A stretch of DNA of 64,000 nt from CBDANO01 sp965197665. Its GTDB lineage: Bacteria > Chloroflexota > Dehalococcoidia > Lucifugimonadales > UBA3495. Position numbers and translations under genes: made by a program. The stretch spans positions 434,001 to 498,000 of the forward strand of contig CBDANO010000003.1 in NCBI GenBank assembly GCA_965197665.1. Direction: 5' to 3'. Below are positions 25,099 through 33,775 of the stretch, one piece after another (positions within the stretch are counted from its first letter, which is position 1; each line of letters begins with the position of its first letter). Under the pieces are notes generated by a model. The model worked only from the letters and a program-made list of their open reading frames with translations, was not told the DNA's origin and made no database searches.

Positions 25099-25848
25099 AT
25101 GCGCTTGGAAAACAAGGTGGCTTTCATCAGCGGCGGCGCCAGGGGAATCGGGGGAGCCCAGGCCAAGCTCTTTGCTAGAGAAGGAGCGAAGGTGGTCATC
25201 GGCGACCTGCTGGAAGAAGAAGGGCGAAAGACCGAGGCGGAGATAAATGAAACGGGCGGCGAGTGCCTATTCGTCAAGCTGGACGTTACCAGCGAGTCCG
25301 AGTGGCGGCAGGCCGTCACCGCCGCCGTCGCGCGCTTCGGCAAGCTGGACGTCCTGGTCAACAACGCCGGCATTTATCCGGTCAACACGGTGGAGCACAC
25401 CTCCAGCGAAGAATGGGACAAAGTCATGGAGGTCAATGGCAAAGGGGTGTTCCTGGGGACCAAAGTAGCTATCCCCGAGCTGCGCAAAGCGGGAGGCGGG
25501 TCCATTATCAACCTGTCCTCGGTGGCTGGCATAGTGGGCAATAAAGAGTCTTCTTCCTACAACGCCTCGAAAGGCGCGGTACGCCTGCTCACCAAGACCA
25601 CCGCAGTCCAATACGCCAAGGAAGGCATCCGCGCCAACTCAATCCATCCGGGCACCATCGAGACTATGATGACTGCCCCTTACCTGGCGGATGAGGCCCA
25701 CCGGCAGGACCGGTTGACCAGGACACCCATCGGCCGGTTGGGCACCGCCGAAGATATAGCCTACGGCGCCCTGTACCTGGCTTCAGATGAATCGTCCTTC
25801 ATCACCGGCAGCGAGTTGGTCATCGACGGTGGGCGCACCGCGGAGTAG
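25099..25848 (+). CDS. Short-chain dehydrogenase/reductase
   Basis: 249 residues from the ATG at 25099 (GGGAGGG upstream; a longer frame to 25039 lacks a ribosome-binding site). The cofactor motif is SGGARGIGGAQ, with D in VIGDLLEEE suggesting NAD(H). Further motifs are VNNAGIYPVN, catalytic S in INLSSVAGI and the YNASK pair. The C-terminus ITGSELVIDGG is classical SDR. The substrate is unpredictable. It is convergent with the gamma-glutamyltransferase gene 21 bases away. Confidence 0.93.
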   Translation: MRLENKVAFISGGARGIGGAQAKLFAREGAKVVIGDLLEEEGRKTEAEINETGGECLFVKLDVTSESEWRQAVTAAVARFGKLDVLVNNAGIYPVNTVEHTSSEEWDKVMEVNGKGVFLGTKVAIPELRKAGGGSIINLSSVAGIVGNKESSSYNASKGAVRLLTKTTAVQYAKEGIRANSIHPGTIETMMTAPYLADEAHRQDRLTRTPIGRLGTAEDIAYGALYLASDESSFITGSELVIDGGRTAE

Positions 25849-25869
25849 GGCCCCGGGTTTAGCTTGCGG

Positions 25870-27615
25870 CTACCGGCCCATGGCGTACCCGTCTCGGCGG
25901 GGGTCGGCCCCGGCGCTGAGACCGCCCCTGGCCCGGTCCACCTCGATGGCGCACAAGCATCCCATCTTCAAAGTAAAATCGTCCCATATGTCCAAGTCGT
26001 GGCCGCGGCGCTGTAACTCCGCCAAAGTGTGGGCGTTGATGCGTCCTTCCACTCCTACCAGCCCGGGGGAGTAGGCGTGGGGCCAGAAGGAGTTGGGAAA
26101 GCTCCAAGTGGAAATTCTTGGCGCTTCTATGGCTTGCTGAACGTCCATGCCGAACTCCGCCGCGTTCAAGAACATCTGCACCATGGACTGGCACTGAACG
26201 TCTCCTCCGGGAGTGCCGAAGGGCATCCAAACCTCGCCGTCTTTGAGAGCCAAGGCCGGGTTGGGGGTAAGGCGGGGCCGCTTGCCCGGGGCCAAGGCGC
26301 AGGGGTGCTCCGGGTCCAACCAGGTCTGGTTGCCCCGAGAAGAGATTATGAAACCCAGGCCGGGTACTATTGGCGAGGTTCCCAGGCTGTCGCTTGGAGT
26401 AGCGGAGAAGGCGTTGCCCCATCGGTCCACCACGCAAACGTAGCTGGTGTCGGCCTGCAACCGGCCCGCAATGGGCTCGGGATGGGCCACCCGCGGGCCG
26501 CCGGGGCCGCCGCTTTCCTGGTAAGGCCAAGGGTCGCCGGCCGCGGGCATCTCCGGGCACGCCTGCTGAGGGTCGATGGCTTCCCGGCGCTCCGCGGCGT
26601 ATTCTTTGGACAGCAGGCCGTCCAACGGCACGTCCACGAAGTCCGGGTCCCCGTAGTAGCTGTGCCGGTCGGCGAAGGACAACTTCAGTGCTTCAAGCAA
26701 TGTGTGGAGATATTCGGGGCTGTTGTGGCCCATGCTCTTTAGGTCGAACCCTTCCAGGATGTGCAGAGCCTCGATGCTGACCGGCCCCTGGCACCAAGGG
26801 CCGCAAGTCATTACTTCAATGCCCTTGTAGGTCCCCTTGGCGGGCGGTTCCAGCTTTACATGGAACTCGGCCAAGTCCTCCATGGTGAGGAGGCCGCCCT
26901 GTTCCTGGTTGAAGCGGGTCATTTCCTCGGCTATGTCACCCCGGTAGAAGAAGTCCCGGGCTGCTTGCAGCGCCTCTTCCCTCCCCCGTGAGGCGGAGTC
27001 CCGTTCAACTTGAATGAGCCTCCGGAAGGTGCGAGCCAAGTCTTGCTGCACGATTAGGTCGCCGGTGGACGGGACCTTTCCACCAGGGTAGAAGGCCTCC
27101 AAGGTACTGGGCCAACCGGTTACTCTTTCTCGCTCCACCAGGCTGGCCAAGGCCGCGTGCAGGCTCGCCGGGGCCGGGAACCCGTTTTCGGCCAGTTCCA
27201 GCGCCGGGGTCACCGCCTGTTCGAAGGTCATGGTCCCGAACAGTTTCAGGGCGGTGGTCCAAGCATCGACGGCGGAAGGCGTGACGGTGCGGGGTATACC
27301 GGCCGGCAAATCGCCGTCGAATCGCTTTTGGAAGTACTCGATACTGGCGGCTTTTGGCCAGCGGCCCAACCCGCTTATGGTGGCGGTTTCCTTCCGCGCG
27401 GCGTCGTGAAGGATTATTGGGGCCACCCCGCCGAAGCTGGTGTAATGAGGCAGCGTCACGTTGATGGCAATCCCGGCCGCTACCCCGGCGTCGGTGGCGT
27501 TTCCACCCTGTTCCAGGATGCGGTAGCCCGAGGCGGTGGCCAGGTAATGGCCAGACGATACCATGTGGGTGGTACCGGTAATGAGGGGCCGGTAAGTCCT
27601 GATGCCTATCGGCAC
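25870..27615 (-). CDS. Gamma-glutamyltransferase family protein (Ntn hydrolase)
   Basis: 581 residues from the GTG at 27615, preceded by GAGAGG. The N-terminal part shows GYRILEQGGNATDAGVAAGI and TLPHYTSFGG. The autoprocessing site is ADTSYVCVVDRWGNAFSATP, with the Thr/Ser at the new N-terminus as nucleophile. PGLGFIISSRG and FGTPGGDVQCQ follow. These define the GGT family. No signal peptide is evident, unlike periplasmic GGT, so it may act in the cytoplasm on gamma-glutamyl or related amides. Confidence 0.92.
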   Translation of the reverse strand: MPIGIRTYRPLITGTTHMVSSGHYLATASGYRILEQGGNATDAGVAAGIAINVTLPHYTSFGGVAPIILHDAARKETATISGLGRWPKAASIEYFQKRFDGDLPAGIPRTVTPSAVDAWTTALKLFGTMTFEQAVTPALELAENGFPAPASLHAALASLVERERVTGWPSTLEAFYPGGKVPSTGDLIVQQDLARTFRRLIQVERDSASRGREEALQAARDFFYRGDIAEEMTRFNQEQGGLLTMEDLAEFHVKLEPPAKGTYKGIEVMTCGPWCQGPVSIEALHILEGFDLKSMGHNSPEYLHTLLEALKLSFADRHSYYGDPDFVDVPLDGLLSKEYAAERREAIDPQQACPEMPAAGDPWPYQESGGPGGPRVAHPEPIAGRLQADTSYVCVVDRWGNAFSATPSDSLGTSPIVPGLGFIISSRGNQTWLDPEHPCALAPGKRPRLTPNPALALKDGEVWMPFGTPGGDVQCQSMVQMFLNAAEFGMDVQQAIEAPRISTWSFPNSFWPHAYSPGLVGVEGRINAHTLAELQRRGHDLDIWDDFTLKMGCLCAIEVDRARGGLSAGADPRRDGYAMGR

Positions 27616-27871
27616 GGTTCACCTCTCTGGGAGTGTTTTGCCGGGAGTGTTTTGAAGGAGAGTGATTTGGGGGTTCGGCCTTTGCTGCCGGTTCACAACC
27701 GTAGAAAGTTGTACATCGGGCCAACCACGCGAAATGATACCGGCGGCCCTATACTCTGTCAACGCCGGCCTTTGGGCGGGAATCGTCCGCACCCTGCCCT
27801 CTCTCAAGCGAGAGAGTGAACCTTTTCAACACCCTCTTAAGAACGACGGTGACGCCGCCCGTGGGTATTGG
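27616..27871. repeat. Intergenic stretch with a dispersed repeat
   Basis: CACCCTGCCCTCTCTCAAG and TTTTCAACACCCTCTTAAG near 27788-27836 match the sequence near 19240-19284 (CACCCTGCCCTCCGCCAAG, TTCTTCAACACCCTCTAGG). This points to a second dispersed non-coding repeat family. No gene is supported here. Confidence 0.5.
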
Positions 27872-29026
27872 TCATCGTTCGTCGCTCCCGTTGGAGAAAG
27901 CGGGCATTACTCCTTGGGCGAAGAGCGTCAGTTGCTCTCTAAACTCGAACCACGGCATACCTTCCGGCCAGTGCAGTATTATGTCTTCCAAGCCGGGGTA
28001 CTTTTCCTCGAACTCTTTGAGCATTCCCACCACCGTTTCCGGCGGCCCGCAGGCCCAAACCTTCTGCTCCACGCCGTCTTCGATGGAGGGCACCCTGGAG
28101 GGGGCGCCAGGGGACCCCCAAGCCCGCCCTTGAGAATCGGTGTAGCGGACGAACCCAAAGGGGGCGAACCACTTGTACCGCTCGTCGTGATAGGGGCGCA
28201 CCTTATCTATGGCGGCTTGGGGCGAGTCCGCGATGCAGAAGCCGATTCCCAGCCCCATGTCCTGGCCCAAGGTCAGCCGGCGCCCCGCCCCGGCGGCCGC
28301 TTCCCGGTACCCTCGAAGCATTTGGTCCACCAGACGTTCCCCGGTCAGGGCCACCATGCCCTTGACGCCCTTGCGGGCTATATAGTCCAGGGTGCGGCCG
28401 CTGGCGATGGGCTGCCAGATTTCCACCGGGAGGTTGACCGGTCTGGGCACCAGGGTAATCTCTTTGAGCTGGTATCCCCGGTAGGGCACGTCCGGCGGTA
28501 TGGTGAAGTACTTGCCGCGGTGACTGAAGGACTCTTCATTGAAGGCTTTGAAGATGATTTCCATTTGCTCTTCGAAATACTCTTTGTTGGCGTCGTTGTC
28601 GATTACCGGCGCCCCGAAAGTCTCCACCTCCCGGGAATGATAGCCCCGTCCCACCCCAAAGATGAGCCGGCCCCCGGTCAGGATGTCGGCCATGGCGAAA
28701 TCTTCGGCCAATCGAAGGGGGTGCCACATGGGAACGATGTTGAAAGCGGAGCCGAACTTCAGCCTATTGGTCAGGCCGGCCAAGTGGACGCCTAGAAGAA
28801 TGAGATTAGGCAGGCATTCATAGCCTTCGTGTTGAAAGTGGTGCTCAGCGGTCCACATGCAGTAATAGCCCAAGTCGTCCAGGTGCTGGGCCAAAGCAAC
28901 CGAGTGATCGTAGGCTTGGACCAACCGTTCGTTTGGGTACCTTCGATCGTCGGCGGGGGTCCCGGCGGCGCCCACGTTTTCCAGGTCGATTTGCCCAACG
29001 TACAGTACCGAAAATCTCTTGATCAT
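27872..29026 (-). CDS. LLM-class flavin-dependent oxidoreductase (luciferase-like)
   Basis: 384 residues. VALAQHLDDLGYYCMWTAEHHF, shown here as LDDLGYYCMWTAEHHF, then GSAFNIVPMWHPLRLAEDFA and GRLIFGVGRGYHSREVE, are the TIM-barrel signatures of bacterial luciferase-like enzymes that use F420 or FMNH2. Its ATG overlaps the stop of the preceding CoA transferase gene by 4 bases, so the two are translationally coupled. This indicates a shared catabolic pathway. The substrate is unknown. Confidence 0.92.
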   Translation of the reverse strand: MIKRFSVLYVGQIDLENVGAAGTPADDRRYPNERLVQAYDHSVALAQHLDDLGYYCMWTAEHHFQHEGYECLPNLILLGVHLAGLTNRLKFGSAFNIVPMWHPLRLAEDFAMADILTGGRLIFGVGRGYHSREVETFGAPVIDNDANKEYFEEQMEIIFKAFNEESFSHRGKYFTIPPDVPYRGYQLKEITLVPRPVNLPVEIWQPIASGRTLDYIARKGVKGMVALTGERLVDQMLRGYREAAAGAGRRLTLGQDMGLGIGFCIADSPQAAIDKVRPYHDERYKWFAPFGFVRYTDSQGRAWGSPGAPSRVPSIEDGVEQKVWACGPPETVVGMLKEFEEKYPGLEDIILHWPEGMPWFEFREQLTLFAQGVMPAFSNGSDER

Positions 29027-30234
29027 CCCGTTGCAACCTCCCGCCGCAAAAAGTCATCGATCCGGTCCTGGGAGTATCCCAGGGCGCTAAGCACTTCAAC
29101 GGTGTGCCGGCCGGTAACCGAGCCAACGCGGCGGACCGAGCCCGGCGTATCCGACAAGCGGATGGGGATACCCACCTGGGATACCCTTCCCTCCGGTAGG
29201 TCCGGCGCTTCTACCTCCACGACCATTCCCCGGTGGGCCGCGTGGGGGTCGGTCAAGGCCTCCTCAAGGCTGTAGACCTTGCCCACGGAAATATTCCGGT
29301 CCTTCAGCAGTTCGAACCACTCGTCCCGGGTCCGAGTCTTAAAGGTCTCTTCCAAGAATGCGAAAATCTCCCGGCGTTCCTCTCCTTTCGCCTCCTGGCT
29401 AGCCGCCAAGTCCTCCCTTCCCAACGCCCGGCATAGATTAACCCAGAACCAAGGCTCCATGGCGGCGATGGAAAGGTACCTGTTGTCCTTGGTTCGGTAG
29501 ACATTGTACTGGGGAGCGCCGCCGTTGAGCAGACCGGCGCCCCGCTTTGGGACGCCGCCCCCTTGGAAGAAAGCTGATATCACGGCGGCCATCATGTACA
29601 TGACCCCTTCGGTCATAGCAATGTCGACGAATTGGCCGCGCCCCGTGGAGTTGCGGGACAAAAGGGCCGCCATAACCCCAACCGCTCCGCAGAGGCCGCC
29701 GCCGGCGTAGTCGGCCAGCAGGTTTAGCGGGATGGCCGGCGGTCCCTCCTCGGAGCCGCCGATGATGCCCAAGGCGCCGGCGAAAGAGATGTAGTTGATG
29801 TCGTGGCCCGCCATGTCGGCGTAAGGGCCGTCCTGGCCGTAGCCGGATACGGAGCAATAGACTATCCGGGGGTTAAGCTCCTTGACTTTCGGATAGCCCG
29901 CCCCCAGCCGGTCCATGACTCCGGGCCGGAAGCCCTCCACGATCACGTCGGCGTCCTCGGCCAGCCGGTAGAAAATCTCTTGGGCTTCCTTCTCCTTCAT
30001 GTTCAGGGCGATACTTCGCTTGTTTCGTTGCAGGGCGTTGTAGGAAGCATGCCGGCGTTCGTCTTCCGGGCTGGTGATACCGCTGATTACCCGCTCGTAT
30101 TCGGCCCGGTCGCCGGTCATGGGGCGTTCCACCATGAGCACTTCCGCCCCCAAGTCCGCCAGAATCATGGTACAAAACATTCCCGGCGCGTTGCGGCAGA
30201 AGTCCAGGACCTTGATTCCTTCCAAGGCTAACAT
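29023..30234 (-). CDS. CaiB/BaiF family (class III) CoA transferase
   Basis: 403 residues from the ATG at 30234, preceded by AAGGAG; an extended frame to 30348 lacks one. The motif is LEGIKVLDFCRNAPGMFCTM, then ADLGAEVLMVERP, the catalytic Asp region SYNALQRNKRSIALNMK and YCSVSGYGQDGPYADMAGHD. Class III CoA transferases move CoA between organic acids. Three such genes are in the window. Coupling to the LLM oxidoreductase suggests activation of an acid that the flavoenzyme then oxidises. Confidence 0.92.
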   Translation of the reverse strand: MLALEGIKVLDFCRNAPGMFCTMILADLGAEVLMVERPMTGDRAEYERVISGITSPEDERRHASYNALQRNKRSIALNMKEKEAQEIFYRLAEDADVIVEGFRPGVMDRLGAGYPKVKELNPRIVYCSVSGYGQDGPYADMAGHDINYISFAGALGIIGGSEEGPPAIPLNLLADYAGGGLCGAVGVMAALLSRNSTGRGQFVDIAMTEGVMYMMAAVISAFFQGGGVPKRGAGLLNGGAPQYNVYRTKDNRYLSIAAMEPWFWVNLCRALGREDLAASQEAKGEERREIFAFLEETFKTRTRDEWFELLKDRNISVGKVYSLEEALTDPHAAHRGMVVEVEAPDLPEGRVSQVGIPIRLSDTPGSVRRVGSVTGRHTVEVLSALGYSQDRIDDFLRREVATG

Positions 30235-31172
30235 GGTTGGGCTCCTTTTCGCGTTAGTTAACCCCAAGTGCAAGTTTCTCAAATTAGCAGCCGGTTTGCT
30301 ATCACTGCCGCATTCCCGCCAGGGTCTTTCCAAAGTTCGTAAATACACGCATCGTCATGCCAGGGAATCCAGGTTGCGCAAGCATTGCTCATCCGCGGAA
30401 GTGGGCGCGGAGGTGAGCAACTTTGGAAAGGCCTCGGCGAAAGGTGAGCCAGGATTTTTCGATTCCCCTCTCATTTTCGCTCATTTCCCCCCATTCCAGC
30501 CCGTTGGCCGGGTTGGGGCGGATGCCGGGGGGGGGAGCAGCAGGTTGAGAGCGGTCAGGCTTGGAGTAGTTCCCGGTCATCGAGGCCCCATGACGCCCCG
30601 GCAGCGGCTTGGATTTGGTCTGAGTCCCGGTGGAACGTTTGGGCCTGACATTTATCAAGATAGGGGGGCGCATCCGGAGGTGGGAAGGGAGGAGTGTCAG
30701 TCGCAGGGTCTTGCTAAGTTCATGAGAGAATATTCCCGGGTTAGGACTTTAGGCCCTTCGCTACCGCTCAGGGTGATATTGAAAAGGCCCTGGGAAAAGG
30801 CCCTGGCATTCCCGCCAGGACCGGGTGTAGCACAAGATTTTGCTAATCCGATTTGGTAGGGGCGAATCCGCCGTGGCGGATTCGCCCCTACCCCTATGCG
30901 GGCGCAAGAATTTAAGTCGCACCCAAACTGCCGCCTCTCGCTTCACAGACTCGAAAATCGCCCTCGCCCTCGCCCACTCCCTGGACCACCCCAACTCTGA
31001 ACACTTACAAGTTCATGGCCGGAGGTGCAACGAACCTGCCTGGCGGCTATAATCTCCTTGGCCTGTGAAGCCGCCGCGGGCCGCCAATCTCGACGGACGA
31101 TTATCTTGGCCGGAACGAGCAACCCGCAAACGTTGGCCGGAACGAGTAACCCGCGAATGTTAGGAGGGGCCC
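30235..31172. other. 938-base intergenic region with a strong palindrome
   Basis: No gene is supported on either strand. The clearest structure is an 18-bp perfect inverted repeat: left arm GGTAGGGGCGAATCCGCC (30855-30872), 2-base loop, mirrored right arm (30875-30892). It is of the same GTAGGGGCG...CGCCCCTAC style as other repeats in the window. A tandem repeat lies at 31107-31163. The rest shows nothing recognisable. Confidence 0.6.
31107..31163 (+). repeat. Two-unit tandem repeat before an SDR gene
   Basis: Two units of about 28 bases share TTGGCCGGAACGAG followed by AACCCGC and A/G variations. They end 10-15 bases before the SDR start at 31173 and just before its AGGAGGG. The repeat could affect the promoter or leader of that gene. 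Confidence 0.6.
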
Positions 31173-31949
31173 ATGGACCTCGGTTTGACCGGTAAAGTAG
31201 CAATGATAACAGGGGGCAGCCACGGCTTGGGGAAGCAGGCCGCCGAGGCCTTGGCCCGGGAAGGCTGCAAAGTGTCTATTTGCGCCAGGGGCGCCGAGCA
31301 ACTGGAAGAGGCCGTTGCCGAGTTCAGGAAGCAAGGCTACCGGGCCCACGGCACGCAGGCGGACGTGACCTCGGAGGAGGACGCTACCCGCTTTTACGAT
31401 GAGACCGTAGCTAATCTGGGCCGGCCGGACATCTTGGTCAACAACGTGGGAGGCCGGCGCGGCTCGGTGGATTTCATGGAAACCACCATGGAGCAGTTTC
31501 GCGACGGGTTGGAAGTCAACCTGTTCAGCGCGGTCCGCTTGGTAGCGATGGCGCTTCCTCACATGGTAGAGCAACGTTGGGGGCGCATAATCAACATCTC
31601 GTCCATCTACGGGCGGGAGTACGGCGGCTCCGTGGATTACATGACGGCAAAGGCGGGCCTGATTGCGTTCTCCAAGCACTTGGCCCTGCAACTGGCGCCC
31701 ATTAACGTCCGGGTCAATTGCGTCGCCCCCGGGTCCATAGACTTTCCGGGCAGCACTTGGGACCGCTTCCAACGGAACAACACGCCGGAGGTGGTGGCGG
31801 AGTTCATCTCCCGGAACCTGCCGGCGGGACGCTTCGGATGGCCGGAACCCATCGGCGAGACAGTGGCGTTTTTGGCGTCGGACCGGGCCGACCTCATAAC
31901 CGGCGCCTGCATCAACGTAGACGGCGGCCAGTCCCGTTCTTTGTTCTAG
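31173..31949 (+). CDS. Short-chain dehydrogenase/reductase
   Basis: 258 residues, ATG at 31173 with AGGAGGG upstream. Motifs: ITGGSHGLGKQAAEAL (cofactor), VNNVGGRRGS, INISSIYGREYGG, YMTAK (catalytic Tyr/Lys) and a C-terminal GACINVDGGQSRSLF. It is a typical classical SDR, with C-A-R after the second beta strand favouring NADP. The neighbours are DNA-repair and SfsA genes on the opposite strand, so pathway context is absent. Confidence 0.93.
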   Translation: MDLGLTGKVAMITGGSHGLGKQAAEALAREGCKVSICARGAEQLEEAVAEFRKQGYRAHGTQADVTSEEDATRFYDETVANLGRPDILVNNVGGRRGSVDFMETTMEQFRDGLEVNLFSAVRLVAMALPHMVEQRWGRIINISSIYGREYGGSVDYMTAKAGLIAFSKHLALQLAPINVRVNCVAPGSIDFPGSTWDRFQRNNTPEVVAEFISRNLPAGRFGWPEPIGETVAFLASDRADLITGACINVDGGQSRSLF

Positions 31950-31981
31950 CGGGCCGGCTGACGACCGGGCGCCCTCAACCC

Positions 31982-32731
31982 TCATTCGGCGGGCAGCCGA
32001 GCCTTTCCGGTAGCGCAAATGTCCGCCAAGCAACATTCGGAGCACCGGGGCAGCTTGCGGCAGGCCGCTTTGGCGTGGTGGTCCAGCAGGGCGTGGTATT
32101 CGTTGAACAATGCCGCGTCTCGGGGCAGGTTGTCCTGGAAAAGGGCCTGATAGTCGCCGTAGGCGGAACCCCGGCCCGGCAGAGTGAAACCGACCCGGTC
32201 CACTATTCTCCTAGTGTAAGCGTCGATGACGAAAGACGGTCTATTGGCCGCGTACACCAGGATGTCGTCGGCGGTTTCCGGGCCGATGCCGTGGATTGCC
32301 AGCAACTCCTCCCGCAGCGGTGCCAGGTCCTTCCGGAGGAAGTCGTCCAGGCTCCCGCCGTAATCTTCGACGACGCGGCGCGCGAAGGCCTTCAGCTTCC
32401 GGGCCTTGGCGTTGAAATACCCGCTGGGGCGGATGATCGCCGCCAACTCGTCGACAGGCATCCGGTGGATGGCTTGAAGAGACCAGCAATCCGCCTCCTT
32501 TAACCTCGCCAATGCCTTTTCGACGTTGGTCCAAGCCGCCGACTGGGTGAGGATGGCGCCGATAATCACGTCCAGAGGGCCTTCCCCGGGCCACCAACCC
32601 TGGGGCCCATAGCGGCGAAAAAGCCTGCGGTATACCTCCTCCAGCAAGGGGCCAGGGTCTTCGGATCTCCCCGGGCGGCGGGGAGGGATGCGGTCACCGG
32701 GATCATTCGCACTGGGGCGGCGGTCCGGCAC
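31982..32731 (-). CDS. HhH-GPD DNA glycosylase, endonuclease III-like (MagIII-type)
   Basis: 249 residues from the GTG at 32731. IIGAILTQSAAWTNVEKAL opens the HhH-GPD fold. The hairpin is IHGIGPETADDILVYA, the catalytic Asp is in FVIDAYTRRIVDR, and the C-terminal iron-sulfur motif is CRKLPRCSECCLADICATGKA. The lysine that endonuclease III uses for lyase activity is Glu here (GPETADD), as in MagIII 3-methyladenine glycosylases, so it is probably a monofunctional glycosylase. It lies downstream of sfsA on the same strand. Confidence 0.88.
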   Translation of the reverse strand: MPDRRPSANDPGDRIPPRRPGRSEDPGPLLEEVYRRLFRRYGPQGWWPGEGPLDVIIGAILTQSAAWTNVEKALARLKEADCWSLQAIHRMPVDELAAIIRPSGYFNAKARKLKAFARRVVEDYGGSLDDFLRKDLAPLREELLAIHGIGPETADDILVYAANRPSFVIDAYTRRIVDRVGFTLPGRGSAYGDYQALFQDNLPRDAALFNEYHALLDHHAKAACRKLPRCSECCLADICATGKARLPAE

Positions 32732-32745
32732 CTTATGTCAACTCC

Positions 32746-33465
32746 CTAGAGGCGTATGGGCAGGGCCCGGTCCAGGGTTACTTCCTTCTCGGTAACCCGG
32801 CAGCTATAAGCGAGGGCCTCCACCCCTGCGTCCATCGCTTGCCTGAAGGCCGCGTCGAACTCCGGGTCCGCCTCGGTATGAGGCGCGAAAGCCGCCGCGT
32901 CCTCCCGCTGCACCACGAAAACCACCACGGCCCGATGACCGGCCTCCACCACGCGCACCAGGCTTTGCATGTGCTTGGTGCCGCGGACGGTGGGGGCGTC
33001 GGGGAATAGCCCCACTCCGTCGATTACCAGGGTTACCGACTTTGCTTCTACGTAGCAAAGCCCCGCCGGGCCTTCCAAAAGCAGGTCCAGACGGCTCTCT
33101 CCAAAGGTTACTTCTCGCCGGACTACCGGGTAGTCGTCGAACTGGGGCAACCTTCCCCGGGCGTGCGCTTCGGCCACCAAGGAGTTGGGGAGCCTGGCGT
33201 CGGCTGAAGCCAGGACGCTCCCCAAGTCGACGAGGGCAAGATCGAACCGGGTCTTCCGGTGCGCCGCCGGCCGCGGGGCCACGAGCACTCGGAATCCCGG
33301 TACCAGCAACTCGCGCATGCGGCCTGAGTTGGCCACGTGGACTCCAAGCTCCCGGCCGTCTACTTCCACCAACGCGAGGAACCGGTTCAAACGTACTTTG
33401 AACCGCCCCTCCACCATGTCGCCCGGAAGCCGCAAGGCTTCACCCCCTAGAGCGATTGCTTTCAT
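32746..33465 (-). CDS. sfsA: SfsA family DNA/RNA nuclease-like protein
   Basis: 239 residues. VEGRFKVRLNRFLALVEVDG, HVANSGRMRELLVPG, KTRFDLALVD and the conserved YVEAKSVTLV and FPDAPTVRGTKHMQSL blocks define SfsA. The family has an OB-like N-terminus and a PD-(D/E)xK-like domain and was first described as a regulator of maltose metabolism; its physiological role remains unclear. It is upstream of the glycosylase gene with a 14-base gap, so the two are likely co-transcribed. Confidence 0.95.
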   Translation of the reverse strand: MKAIALGGEALRLPGDMVEGRFKVRLNRFLALVEVDGRELGVHVANSGRMRELLVPGFRVLVAPRPAAHRKTRFDLALVDLGSVLASADARLPNSLVAEAHARGRLPQFDDYPVVRREVTFGESRLDLLLEGPAGLCYVEAKSVTLVIDGVGLFPDAPTVRGTKHMQSLVRVVEAGHRAVVVFVVQREDAAAFAPHTEADPEFDAAFRQAMDAGVEALAYSCRVTEKEVTLDRALPIRL

Positions 33466-33741
33466 ATTAGCAACGCACTACGGCCGGGGCAACCAAGAGC
33501 GGGGCTACCGCATGTGGACGTGCCGGACGCCGGATTACGCCGGGGCCCGGCATACCTCAACTTTCTCGCCGAAGCCGGGCCGCATAACACGACGCTGTTG
33601 CGTTGGCAGCCCCTTTTCCAACCCGGCAAACTTGCGCGTCGGGTTGATGTCTATTGCCGCGTTCCGCCCGGGACGGCGGCCCAAAAATCCGGAGTGCGCC
33701 TCCAAAGGGGAATCCGATAGCGGCGACTGGGGCGCAAAGGA

Positions 33742-33747
33742 TATAAT
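33742..33747 (+). promoter_or_regulatory. Candidate -10 box (TATAAT) for pyrF
   Basis: A consensus TATAAT lies 28 bases before the pyrF ATG, in the 310-base gap after sfsA. No good -35 box was found at the expected distance. AAAGGAG at 33754-33760 is the likely ribosome-binding site. Nothing else is seen in the gap. Confidence 0.5.
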
Positions 33748-33775
33748 AGCCGCAAAGGAGCTGCCCGGCAGTCGT

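Noticed and set aside
33185..33775. N-terminal extension of pyrF by about 197 codons
   Set aside because: It is antisense to sfsA and lacks family homology. The true start at 33776 has an upstream AAAGGAG and a TATAAT box.
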